Assembly (NCBI GenBank): GCA_033851915.1
Contig: JAWSVM010000006.1
Location: forward strand, 1-21,285
DNA from: UBA1672 sp033851915
GTDB taxonomy: Bacteria; Pseudomonadota; Alphaproteobacteria; Micavibrionales; Micavibrionaceae
DNA: 21,285 bases
Direction: 5' to 3'
Shown here: piece by piece, positions 6,840 to 14,321 of the stretch
Position numbering within the stretch: position 1 is the stretch's first letter
Layout of the letters: every line of letters starts with the position of its first letter
Position numbers and translations under genes: made by a program
The notes under the pieces: generated by a model
What the model was told of the DNA's origin: nothing
Seen by the model: only the letters and a program-made list of their open reading frames with translations
Database searches by the model: none

Positions 6840-8705
6840 ATGAGAACGAACGAGTTACATGCCAGTGCAAAACAGATAGGCCGCTCTTCAGGGCGTTCTT
6901 CTGTTGCGGCTGCGGCATATCGTTCTGGTGAGTTACTGCGCGATGAACGCACAGGCCTCACACATGATTACACCAAAAAAACCGGCGTTGAATATTCCCG
7001 TGTTTATACCCCATATAACGCGCCGGAGGATTTGCGCGATAGGGAAAAACTCTGGAACGCCGTAGAGCAAAAAGAAAACCGTAAGAACTCTACGACTGCG
7101 CATGAATTAGAAATTGCCTTCCCGCATGAGTTCAACGCTATGCAACGGCGCGAAGCAGGGGATGCAATTTCACGCGAGCTGATGAACCGTTATAATTGCG
7201 CCGTGGATATTGCCCTTCATCATCCCAATAGGGAAGGGGATGAGAGGAATTTCCACGCGCATATCTTATTTACGACCCGAGGCTTTGATGAAAGCACCAA
7301 AGCTGGCTGGTCTAAAAATAAGTTCCGTGATTTGTCTGCTGATAAAATCATGGTTGATGGTGAGGCCACCACCAGAGGAAAAGAAGAAGTCAAAGCCCTT
7401 CGTAAATTCACTGCCGGTGAAATGAACCGCATTGCCCAAAGAGATAAGCTCGAAGTTAAAACGGAGCATTTAAGCTTTGAAGCGCGTGGCATTGAAAAAG
7501 AACCAATGAAGAAAATGGGTTATGCCGCAACACAAGCAGAGCGCAGAGGTGTCAAAACAGATCGAGGTGATATTAACCGTAGCATAAAAGCCAGTAATGA
7601 TAATTTGGGGAACACGACCATTCAGCTACAGGATCAAAAGAAGATTCTTGTCCTTGAGCAGAACCGCGCCCTCCTAGCTTTGGAGCAAGAGCAGGGTGAT
7701 GGAGAAGGAGGCGAGGGCGGTGGTACATGGCAAAGCACGATTGCCACGTTCAAAAAAGAGGAGAGTTTTCCATTTCATCAAAAGAGGGTAGAGCAGGCAC
7801 AAGGGGATTTGGACAAGGCTAAAGACCATCTCGAAACAATGAGCATGATTGACCGTATGATAGGCAAAAAACCTGCCTTTGAAACAGAGATACAGGCCAA
7901 AGAAACTAGCCTGAAAGAAGCAACGGACGCACTTGAGAATATTAAGCGCAAAGAATCCGCGCCGCCAATGGATAAGCAATTGCTGGATGAAAATCTTAAA
8001 ACCATTGAGCAGGCAAAAATTGTGACGGCGCAGCGCACAGTCCAATACAAACAGGAGCAGGGCGAGGTGACGACACTTCAAGCGCAGCTTGAAAACAGAA
8101 ACAACATAGAGCGGATTATTGGTGCGATTACTGGAAGAACCAGAGAACAGCAAAAACGCATTGAAGAGCTACAAGGGAATATAAAATCCTATGAGGCTGA
8201 TAAACGCCTTGAGGAAATTAAGCAACGGCAGCAGGATCAAATTGAGCAGGATGCACAGATGCGTCAACGGGACAAAGACCGTTCTAATGATAATAGGGTT
8301 GAGCCAGAACAGGACAAAACCAAGGAGCAAAATATTGAAGCCGTTAAACAGAAATATCTTGATGATATGGCGGCGCAGCGCGAAGAGAAGGCAAAACAAG
8401 AAGCTCAGATGAAAGGTTATGATTATCACCCTATGGCAGATCGGGCAGAAAATGATATGTCCTTGTCTAATGATGAGCGCAAAGAAGCATATATAGAGCG
8501 TATGGATAAACAGCGTGAGCAAGAGGCCGCGAATAAAGAAAAAGAACGTGCAGCCGAAAAATTAGAGTATGAATTTCGTCCAGAGAATAACCCTGAATTA
8601 TCCACGCAAGAAAGGCAACAAGCCTATCTTGATCGTATGTCCTCCGAGAGAGAAGAGAAGCGCCAAAGTCCTGAGATTGATAGAGGTGACAGAAGCCGCG
8701 AGTAA
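6840..8705 (+). CDS. MobA/MobL-family relaxase (MOBQ)
   Basis: A 621-aa protein from ATG 6840 with TGGAG six bases upstream; a start 7 codons earlier lacks a site and lies in the last hairpin. The relaxase domain (1-230) nicks oriT and stays covalently bound to DNA. Tyr 27 in VAAAAYRSG aligns with the nicking Tyr of RSF1010 MobA, and the metal-binding histidine motif is seen as H127/H128 then FHAHI (H139, H141). From about 270 on, the protein is Glu/Gln/Lys-rich coiled coil with no helicase or primase motif. Near the end a unit like AYIERMxxxREE recurs three times. A Gly/Glu-rich hinge (GDGEGGEGGG) lies near residue 290. The oriT just upstream matches this relaxase class. A terminator follows. 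Confidence 0.92.
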   Translation: MRTNELHASAKQIGRSSGRSSVAAAAYRSGELLRDERTGLTHDYTKKTGVEYSRVYTPYNAPEDLRDREKLWNAVEQKENRKNSTTAHELEIAFPHEFNAMQRREAGDAISRELMNRYNCAVDIALHHPNREGDERNFHAHILFTTRGFDESTKAGWSKNKFRDLSADKIMVDGEATTRGKEEVKALRKFTAGEMNRIAQRDKLEVKTEHLSFEARGIEKEPMKKMGYAATQAERRGVKTDRGDINRSIKASNDNLGNTTIQLQDQKKILVLEQNRALLALEQEQGDGEGGEGGGTWQSTIATFKKEESFPFHQKRVEQAQGDLDKAKDHLETMSMIDRMIGKKPAFETEIQAKETSLKEATDALENIKRKESAPPMDKQLLDENLKTIEQAKIVTAQRTVQYKQEQGEVTTLQAQLENRNNIERIIGAITGRTREQQKRIEELQGNIKSYEADKRLEEIKQRQQDQIEQDAQMRQRDKDRSNDNRVEPEQDKTKEQNIEAVKQKYLDDMAAQREEKAKQEAQMKGYDYHPMADRAENDMSLSNDERKEAYIERMDKQREQEAANKEKERAAEKLEYEFRPENNPELSTQERQQAYLDRMSSEREEKRQSPEIDRGDRSRE

Positions 8706-8745
8706 TAGGCGCATAACCGTCCTGTAATACATAAGTACTTATTAT

Positions 8746-8767
8746 AGTGCAGTTTTCGGCACTTTTT
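8746..8767 (+). terminator. Intrinsic terminator after relaxase gene
   Basis: AGTGC (8746-8750), an 8-base loop, GCACT (8759-8763) and a run of five T form a short rho-independent terminator. A perfect 12-bp palindrome ATAAGTACTTAT lies just before it (8731-8742). Confidence 0.55.
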
Positions 8768-8769
8768 GA

Positions 8770-9375
8770 TTAAGAGCGTTTTCTGCGTAAATGGAAGGGT
8801 GCGCCAAATATTTCATATTCTCTCTTTTGAAACTGAACACCTTTAAATTGATTAAAACCTATTGATTCTAATTCTGTTAATCGACGGCAAATATAAGCGT
8901 AACTTACCTTAGCCTTGCAGTTTCTTTTAAAATTAATAATATCTATTTCTGACCACCTTTGGATATTTAGCAAGGATATGTCATGAGCAAATTCTCTAAT
9001 AGGATAGATAAACTCAGCCGCAAATTTCTCTGCACCTACCTCGATTGGGTCACTCATATTGAAGTCTCCGCAATGGATATATCCACTTCTGAGTAATCCT
9101 TGGTCACAATAATGATGTTTTAGCTCATGTATTAATGCAAATATTTTAGGTTCATCAGGGAGTTTTTTTTGAACAGCAACTGAATGATGATTATCATCGC
9201 ACATATATAGCGCTTTAACTTTGTTTGGTAGAGGGTGATAATCAATTTTAATTCCTTCTGCTTTATATATCTCGCGGACTTTTTTTAGACCAAGGTTAGA
9301 TGTATCGACCTCGTGTTGCTTGCGCTTATCACGAGCCAGTTGTTTTAAATCATCAAATTGGCTCGAAGCACTCAA
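8770..9375 (-). CDS. ImmA/IrrE-family metallopeptidase
   Basis: A 201-aa predicted zinc peptidase (COG2856 type). The HExxH motif is HELKH at 83-87, and the downstream ligand region EVGAEKFAAEF (112-122) is the usual second half of the site. ImmA-type peptidases cleave the partner repressor, as ImmA does to ImmR of ICEBs1; that is family knowledge. The frame opens at TTG 9375, six bases after the stop of the XRE gene, with no in-frame ATG until residue 58, inside the domain, so a TTG start with translational coupling is likely. With the XRE gene it forms a two-gene regulatory operon divergent from the ubiquitin-like genes. It most likely acts as the derepression switch for them. Confidence 0.87.
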   Translation of the reverse strand: MSASSQFDDLKQLARDKRKQHEVDTSNLGLKKVREIYKAEGIKIDYHPLPNKVKALYMCDDNHHSVAVQKKLPDEPKIFALIHELKHHYCDQGLLRSGYIHCGDFNMSDPIEVGAEKFAAEFIYPIREFAHDISLLNIQRWSEIDIINFKRNCKAKVSYAYICRRLTELESIGFNQFKGVQFQKREYEIFGAPFHLRRKRS

Positions 9376-9378
9376 TTA

Positions 9379-9723
9379 TTAACTCTTTCTTTTCTTTTTG
9401 GCCTTTTCGAGTTCTATTCTAGCTTTACGAAAATTAGCGTAATTCAGAACTTCATCAAAGTCTTTTTTACTTAAACCACCAGTAGCAGATGTTAAAGCTG
9501 ATACTCTATCATTTTCTTGTAGGTCTGGAAAAAAGATAGAAATTGGCACTTTGCAAGCGCGAGCGATTTTATCAAGGTCTTCTGCTGTAGGTTTATAAGT
9601 TCCAGTTTCCCATCTAGATAATTTATTTGGAGCGATCTTTAACTTTTTAGCAAAAGTTTCTTGGTTTACATCGCCTCTTAATGCTCGTATTTGCTTACTA
9701 ATATATTCATATATGTTCGTCAT
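9379..9723 (-). CDS. XRE-family repressor (ImmR-like)
   Basis: A 114-aa protein. Residues 5-60 are a Cro/CI-type helix-turn-helix (NQETFAKKLKIAPNKLSRWETG, then PTAEDLDKIARACKV). The rest is a linker and a basic coiled tail (KARIELEKAKKKRKS), which may contact the peptidase. GGAGAAT precedes ATG 9723. Gene order repressor then peptidase is the ImmR/ImmA arrangement. Two near-identical 17-bp repeats in the divergent promoter region (9801-9817, 9837-9853) are its likely operators. Confidence 0.9.
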   Translation of the reverse strand: MTNIYEYISKQIRALRGDVNQETFAKKLKIAPNKLSRWETGTYKPTAEDLDKIARACKVPISIFFPDLQENDRVSALTSATGGLSKKDFDEVLNYANFRKARIELEKAKKKRKS

Positions 9724-9800
9724 TTCGATTCTCCTTATTGGTATATTAACATCCTTTTTTAGCCTTTCAACCTTTTTATTTATACTAAAAAAGCATTAAG

Positions 9801-9853
9801 AATTACTAAATCAGTATTTTTCTGTTGACTCATTTAAATTACTATATCAGTAT
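9801..9853. promoter_or_regulatory. Paired operator-like repeats around a -35 in the divergent promoter region
   Basis: Bases 9801-9817 and 9837-9853 match at 16 of 17 positions (AATTACTA-A/T-ATCAGTAT) and are 36 bp apart. Each contains TACT-N5-AGTA, an inverted half-site. TTGACT at 9825-9830, a likely -35 for the rightward operon, lies between them. A -10 is less clear in the TATATCAGTATATG stretch. A second small direct repeat, ATCCTTTTTTAG, lies at 9751-9762 and 9860-9871. Binding by the XRE protein is inferred. Confidence 0.6.
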
Positions 9854-9903
9854 ATGTATATCCTTTTTTAGGAATTTAATAACTTTATTTTAAGGAGGGC
9901 AAA

Positions 9904-10047
9904 ATGTCCAAACGTAGAAATAACGAAGTCACAAGCAAAAAAGCTGCATCAGCAGCCTCTAAGGTGCTTCGTAATCCAAGATCAAGTAAAGCGGCCAAAA
10001 CTGCGGCAGCTTCAGCGCTAACACAACGACCAAACAGAAAGAAATAG
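9904..10047 (+). CDS. Small basic Lys/Ala-rich protein heading the ubiquitin-like operon
   Basis: A 47-aa protein, MSKRRNNEVT...RPNRKK, with a near-perfect Shine-Dalgarno (AAGGAGGG) five bases before ATG 9904. It is very rich in Lys, Arg and Ala, with a core SAASKVLRNPRSSKAAKTAAASALTQ. Short proteins with this SKVL-R-SKxAK-xAxSALTQ pattern are, as I recall, widespread in proteobacterial accessory regions, but I know of no function. It starts the operon, 9 bp before the multiubiquitin gene. Possible roles are nucleic-acid binding, or a lysine-rich target for conjugation by the Ubl system; both are speculation. The strong ribosome site makes it a real gene. Confidence 0.8.
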   Translation: MSKRRNNEVTSKKAASAASKVLRNPRSSKAAKTAAASALTQRPNRKK

Positions 10048-10056
10048 GAGAATATT

Positions 10057-10746
10057 ATGAATAGAGAGTGTAAAGAAAGCTACAAAGTAAAGATTGATGA
10101 TAAAAAACATAAAATTGATGATGCTGAGCCAACAGGTCGTCAGCTTCTTGATAAGTCGGGCAATCGTCCGGTGGAGGAGTTTGTAATATTTGTCTTTCTT
10201 GATAACGGTTTGATGGAAGAAATTAGCCTTGATGAAACGGTCGATTTACATGGGCGCGGGGTTGAAAAATTTATTACATTCAAAACAGACAGACTTTTTC
10301 GATTTGAATTAGATGGTCGAACTTTCGAGTGGGGAGCCAATTTGATAACGGGCTTGACGCTAAAAAAATTGGCGAAAGTCAATGTTGAAAAATATGATCT
10401 TTTTTTAGAGTCACGAGATGAAGGGAAAAATGAACGTATTGGCGATCGCGAATCTGTTGATTTATCTGAAGAAGGCCTAGAACGCTTCTTTACCAAAAAA
10501 TCTAATAAAATGGTCACTATTATTGTGGAGGGAGTTCCACACGAATGGCCTAAAAATCAGAGCATCAGTTATGGCGAAGTTGTTGCTTTTGAATATCCAA
10601 ACTATGAACAGAACCCAGATATTACGTATTCAGTTATGTATGAAAAAGGCCGTGGCAGTAAACCTGAAGGTACACTGTCCTCGGGGGCTTCAGTAAAAGT
10701 AAAAGAAGGGATGATATTCAATGTTTCAACAACTGGTCAATCATAA
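10057..10746 (+). CDS. Multiubiquitin protein (three tandem ubiquitin-like domains)
   Basis: A 229-aa protein with AGGAG before ATG 10057. It reads as three beta-grasp (ubiquitin-like) repeats at about 8-76, 79-147 and 151-224, each opening with a hydrophobic strand followed by a hairpin (YKVKIDDKKHKID, LFRFELDGRTFEW, VTIIVEGVPHEWP). Each ends near a hydrophobic or Phe-rich strand (EKFITF, LERFFTK, EGMIFNVS). This matches the prokaryotic multiubiquitin family described in comparative genomics of bacterial ubiquitin-like systems. The C-terminus is FNVSTTGQS, without the Gly-Gly used by ubiquitin, so any activation by the E1-like partner would use a different tail or needs processing. The downstream E1-like gene overlaps it by 26 bp, so the two are tightly coupled. 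Confidence 0.85.
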   Translation: MNRECKESYKVKIDDKKHKIDDAEPTGRQLLDKSGNRPVEEFVIFVFLDNGLMEEISLDETVDLHGRGVEKFITFKTDRLFRFELDGRTFEWGANLITGLTLKKLAKVNVEKYDLFLESRDEGKNERIGDRESVDLSEEGLERFFTKKSNKMVTIIVEGVPHEWPKNQSISYGEVVAFEYPNYEQNPDITYSVMYEKGRGSKPEGTLSSGASVKVKEGMIFNVSTTGQS

Positions 10747-11911
10747 TGATGATATACGACGTTTAGTCGAAAAAGGTTATGCTGTTGGTTTCAACAGTGG
10801 TCACATGGTCATTCGAGATATTCCTTATCTTAATGACCAGAAAGAATGCAGAATTGCGGCTATTGTTACAAAGCTTGAATTTGTAAATAAAGAAAAAGTT
10901 ATCCAAACGGATCATCAAATATTTTTTTCTGGTGAGATTCCATATGGCCTTGATGGTACAATGCTTAACAATCTTGGTGGTGGTTCCGCCCAAATCCCTC
11001 TGGATAATGATTACCAAGATATTGTTGTGCAAAGATCATTTTCAAACAAGCCAAAAACAACAGGTAAGTTTGATAATTTTTTTGAAAAAATTGAAAGCTA
11101 TGTATCCATAATTTCAGGGCCAGCTATGGAGTTGCATGACGCTAGTCCATACACATTTAATCGTAATGAATGTATTTCAAATGATACCGTCTTTAAATTT
11201 CAAGATACGCTCACTAGCAGAGCAGAAATATCAGATTTATCTGGTAAGTTAACGAATGATGTTATTGCTATCATTGGATTGGGTGGGACTGGTTCATATT
11301 TATTAGACCTTATGGTTAAAACACCTGTCAGGGAGATACGTGGATTTGATCGGGATGTTTATCATGTTCATAACGCATTCCGTTCGGCAGGGAAATTGGA
11401 TGAAAGTGAACTAGGCTTGTTAAAAGCTGATGTTTACCAATCTAGATACGAAAATTTTCGAGAGGGTATTGTTCTTGAACCAATAAATATTGATGAAGAA
11501 ACAGCGCATAAATTAGATGGTGTGTCGTTTGCTTTCGTATGTGTTGATAAAGGTTCTGCCAGATCAGAAATTTTCGATATTTTGATTGAAAAAGGCATTC
11601 CGTACATTGATGTGGGAATGGGGTTGAAAAGGGAGAAAGAAGATAGTTTAAAAGGAATGTTACGTACCACCTACTTCCCAAGTGATAAGGCAAAGGAACT
11701 ACGGAAGAAAAACTTGGCTGAAGAGGCTGACAACCCAAATGATATTTACAAATCTAATATACAAATATCTGAATTGAATGCTTTGAATGCATGTTTGGCT
11801 ATCATGAAATATAAACAACTTAGAAATTTTTATCATGACACTCAAAAAGGTTGCCATATTTTGTTCAATATAGCGAGTATGAAGGTGGTTACAGATGTTG
11901 ATGAAGATTAA
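10721..11911 (+). CDS. E1-like ThiF-family adenylating enzyme
   Basis: A 396-aa protein. Residues 1-165 form a poorly recognised N-terminal domain, as found in ThiF proteins of multiubiquitin operons (possibly DUF6791 or E2-like, not certain). Residues 180-390 are a Rossmann ThiF/E1 domain: GLGGTGSYLLDLM at 186-198, then the acidic pair FDRD (209-212) that in E1 enzymes contacts ATP. The FAFVCVDKGSAR segment follows at 270-281. Cysteines are C43, C151, C274, C358 and C378; I cannot say which, if any, forms a thioester. By family it would adenylate the Ubl C-terminus. The GGGAT purine stretch precedes ATG 10721, inside the Ubl gene, and the end overlaps the DUF6527 gene by 17 bp. Confidence 0.87.
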   Translation: MFQQLVNHNDDIRRLVEKGYAVGFNSGHMVIRDIPYLNDQKECRIAAIVTKLEFVNKEKVIQTDHQIFFSGEIPYGLDGTMLNNLGGGSAQIPLDNDYQDIVVQRSFSNKPKTTGKFDNFFEKIESYVSIISGPAMELHDASPYTFNRNECISNDTVFKFQDTLTSRAEISDLSGKLTNDVIAIIGLGGTGSYLLDLMVKTPVREIRGFDRDVYHVHNAFRSAGKLDESELGLLKADVYQSRYENFREGIVLEPINIDEETAHKLDGVSFAFVCVDKGSARSEIFDILIEKGIPYIDVGMGLKREKEDSLKGMLRTTYFPSDKAKELRKKNLAEEADNPNDIYKSNIQISELNALNACLAIMKYKQLRNFYHDTQKGCHILFNIASMKVVTDVDED

Positions 11912-12293
11912 ATTAGAGCATGTTCATTACATGCCTAAATCCCTTGAAGACGGAGTTCTTTATGTTTCTAAGGAATATAAGACTGCTGCTCATTTGTGTG
12001 CATGTGGGTGCAAAACAAAAGTAAATACACCTTTAAAGGCGACAGAGTGGTCTTTAAAAGAAACAGTGCATGGCCCGTCTTTGTATCCTTCAATTGGTAA
12101 TTGGCAGTTGCCCTGTAAATCACATTATTGGATACGTGAGGGTAAAGTTAGTTGGTCTAATCAGTGGACGTCACAACAAATTTCGTTAGGACGAGACAAT
12201 GAAGAAAAGAAACGTGAATTACACTACGCGCCTTTTAATAAGAAAACATTGTTTGAGAAAGTTACTGATTGGCTAAGGGGTTTTTTCGGTTAG
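11895..12293 (+). CDS. DUF6527 family protein, third member of the ubiquitin-like operon
   Basis: A 132-aa protein. A cysteine cluster HLCACGCK (C35, C37, C39) plus CKSHYW (C74, H77) suggests a bound zinc. SLYPSIGNW and HYWIREGKVSW are conserved signatures of DUF6527, a family found beside multiubiquitin and ThiF genes. Its biochemical role is not known to me. ATG 11895 follows AAGGTGG by about eight bases; ATG 11901 is an alternative. The C-terminal 30 residues (KKTLFEKVTDWLRGFFG) are amphipathic and could touch membrane. It completes a closely overlapping three-gene unit with no separate E2 or JAB peptidase gene. Confidence 0.85.
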   Translation: MLMKIKLEHVHYMPKSLEDGVLYVSKEYKTAAHLCACGCKTKVNTPLKATEWSLKETVHGPSLYPSIGNWQLPCKSHYWIREGKVSWSNQWTSQQISLGRDNEEKKRELHYAPFNKKTLFEKVTDWLRGFFG

Positions 12294-12299
12294 GCTTTC

Positions 12300-12325
12300 A
12301 ACTTAAGATTATAGTATGTTAAGTT
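12300..12325. promoter_or_regulatory. AT-rich inverted repeat between Ubl operon and deaminase gene
   Basis: AACTTAA (12300-12306) and TTAAGTT (12319-12325) form a perfect 7-bp inverted repeat with a 12-base spacer. It may act as a weak terminator or an operator for the deaminase gene 40 bp later. Confidence 0.3.
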
Positions 12326-12364
12326 TTATATCCTTTTGTATATTATTCACTTATAAGGATTATT

Positions 12365-13912
12365 ATGTCTGCAAATAAATTACAAAAAGAACCTCACTTT
12401 ACGCCACAGATATATCCAGAGATTGTGATCGGGCTGGTTAGTCCCTTAGGTGTTGATTTTGATACGGTGTTTGATGAGCTTTCTGCTATTTTGGATGAAG
12501 TAGGCTATACGCCGGTACCTATAAAACTTAGCGCGGCTCTAGAAGAAACGACTGATGTTCACAAAATCCCTTTAAAACGTGAGTATGAAGATGAACGTTA
12601 TGAATCATTCATGACAGCAGGTAATCAATTACGAGAAAAAATGGGTAGAATGGATGCTCTAGCATTGCTAGCTATGGCACAGATTAAAGAATATAGAGAG
12701 AAATCTACAGGTGAACATAATAAATCAATTCCAAAACGGGCATATATTTTGCGTTCATTAAAAAATAAAGAAGAAATAGAAATACTAAAAAGTGTGTATG
12801 GAGAATCTTTTTTCTTAATTTCAATCTATTCCCCTAAAGAAACTAGAAAAACTAACTTAACAGAAAAAATTGCTAAATCTCGTAACAAACCATCGCAGCT
12901 TAGTAGTTTTTCACACGCCGCTGAAAAGCTTATAGAAAGAGATTATGATGAGCAAAATGAAGATTTTGGTCAAGATGTAAGCGGTGCTTTCCCCATGGCA
13001 GATTTATTCGTGGAAGCTGAACAGACTAAAACAAAAATGAAAGATGGTATTTCACGGTTTATTGATATGATTTTTAGCCATCCTTTTCACTCACCTTCCA
13101 AAGATGAGTTCGGTATGTTTTTGGCGTTCAGTTCCGCATTAAGATCTATTGACTTATCAAGGCAAGTCGGTGCCGCTGTAATGAACACTGATGGTGATTT
13201 ATTAGTTATCGGCTGCAATGAAGTCCCTAAATTCGGCGGCGGACAATACTGGGGGGATGATGTAACAAAAGCTAGAGATTGTGAAATTGGGTATGATAGT
13301 AGTGTATATATGAAAAAAGAGGTTCTAGCTGAAACTATATGCTGCTTACAAGAGGTCGGGTTAATAGATGATAAGCAGAACGCAAGCGATATTACAGATG
13401 ACTTATTGTTTGGAGAACATGCTGCCAAACTCAAAAAAACAGACATAGCCAATTTATTAGAATACGGCAGAATGATCCACGCTGAAATGGCAGCTATAAG
13501 CGAGGCTGCAAAAAGAGGTTTATCCCTTCAAGGAGCAACTCTATATTGCACAACATTTCCTTGCCATATGTGCTCAAGACACATTATTGCTTCTGGAATA
13601 ACAAGGGTTGTTTATATTGAGCCTTACCCCAAAAGTAAGGCCGCAAGTCTATATCAAGACTCTATTGTGGTTGATCCTTTACATGCAACAAAAGATAAAG
13701 TTTCATTCGAACCATTCGTGGGAGTTTCTCCATTTAGATTTCGTGATCTTTTTAAACATATAAAACGTAAAAATTCCAAAGGTAAAAAAACAGAATGGTC
13801 TAGGAAAAATTCAAAACCTAAAATAAAGATTTATACAGATAGTTATATCTATAATGAAATATATTGTATTAGTATGGCTGCTAAAATAATTGAAGATTTA
13901 AAAAGAAAATAA
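12365..13912 (+). CDS. Anti-phage dCTP/dCMP deaminase (DcdV-like)
   Basis: A 515-aa two-domain protein. Residues 17-130 resemble the P-loop kinase-like N-terminal domain of these enzymes (VIGLVSPLGVDFDTVFDEL), with a degenerate Walker A lacking the Lys. The C-terminal half is a cytidine/deoxycytidylate deaminase: H372-A-E374 and P399-C400-H-M-C403, the complete zinc site and catalytic Glu. Its long insertion (about 290-365) before the HAE motif and its overall length fit the family of defence deaminases that deplete deoxycytidine nucleotides during phage infection. AAGGA stands six bases before ATG 12365. It is 71 bp behind the ubiquitin-like operon and may be read from the same promoter or its own. 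No DifV-like regulatory RNA could be recognised upstream. Confidence 0.9.
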   Translation: MSANKLQKEPHFTPQIYPEIVIGLVSPLGVDFDTVFDELSAILDEVGYTPVPIKLSAALEETTDVHKIPLKREYEDERYESFMTAGNQLREKMGRMDALALLAMAQIKEYREKSTGEHNKSIPKRAYILRSLKNKEEIEILKSVYGESFFLISIYSPKETRKTNLTEKIAKSRNKPSQLSSFSHAAEKLIERDYDEQNEDFGQDVSGAFPMADLFVEAEQTKTKMKDGISRFIDMIFSHPFHSPSKDEFGMFLAFSSALRSIDLSRQVGAAVMNTDGDLLVIGCNEVPKFGGGQYWGDDVTKARDCEIGYDSSVYMKKEVLAETICCLQEVGLIDDKQNASDITDDLLFGEHAAKLKKTDIANLLEYGRMIHAEMAAISEAAKRGLSLQGATLYCTTFPCHMCSRHIIASGITRVVYIEPYPKSKAASLYQDSIVVDPLHATKDKVSFEPFVGVSPFRFRDLFKHIKRKNSKGKKTEWSRKNSKPKIKIYTDSYIYNEIYCISMAAKIIEDLKRK

Positions 13913-13933
13913 GATAAAAATGTGTATAATGGT

Positions 13934-13954
13934 ATTTACAATGTGTAAATTTTT
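13934..13954 (+). terminator. Weak intrinsic terminator after the deaminase gene
   Basis: ATTTACA (13934-13940), loop ATG, TGTAAAT (13944-13950) and TTTT. The stem is AT-rich, so strength is doubtful. Confidence 0.4.
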
Positions 13955-14016
13955 ACTTCCCCACTCAAGAATCAATTAAGAATACATATAATATTTCACA
14001 ATGTCAGGATGTAGAT

Positions 14017-14145
14017 ATGTCTCCAGCAGGATGGCTCAATAATCAATTAACTCAATCCACAGAAGATATTAATGATTGGCCGGAATGGATGAAAGATTCC
14101 ACAACAGAAAATAGATGTGAAGTATTAGATGATACCGACAAATAG
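14017..14145 (+). CDS. Small ORF (42 aa) downstream of the deaminase gene
   Basis: MSPAGWLNNQLTQ...TDK, 42 aa, acidic, with the motif NDWPEWMKD in the middle. CAGGAT lies about seven bases before ATG 14017. Short bacterial ORFs with a WPEW motif are, as I recall, common in accessory regions, which supports a real gene. It has no recognised function; association with the defence genes is by position only. The next 176 bases up to 14322 show no further gene. Confidence 0.5.
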   Translation: MSPAGWLNNQLTQSTEDINDWPEWMKDSTTENRCEVLDDTDK

Positions 14146-14321
14146 GTTTATAAGAGCTTAGTGTAAACTTTTCTTGGTGTTTTATAATTAAGAGCTTTTC
14201 ATCGTCAGTTAAATCCGTTCTTTATGTTTAATTCCCATAAGATACATTATCACACAAATAATAGTGTTTATTTACAGTGGGTTATGGGGTTTTCGCGCAA
14301 GTTATATGACCGCCCTATTTG

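Noticed and set aside
7674..8522. Minus-strand frames opposite the relaxase
   Set aside because: Mirror images of the repetitive Glu/Lys coiled-coil codons; Phe/Leu/Cys-rich and without ribosome sites.
8769..14200. ATTAAGAGC at 8769-8777 and 14187-14195 as direct repeats bounding the defence island
   Set aside because: A 9-base match is expected many times by chance in 21 kb; no integrase or transposase is present to support attachment sites.
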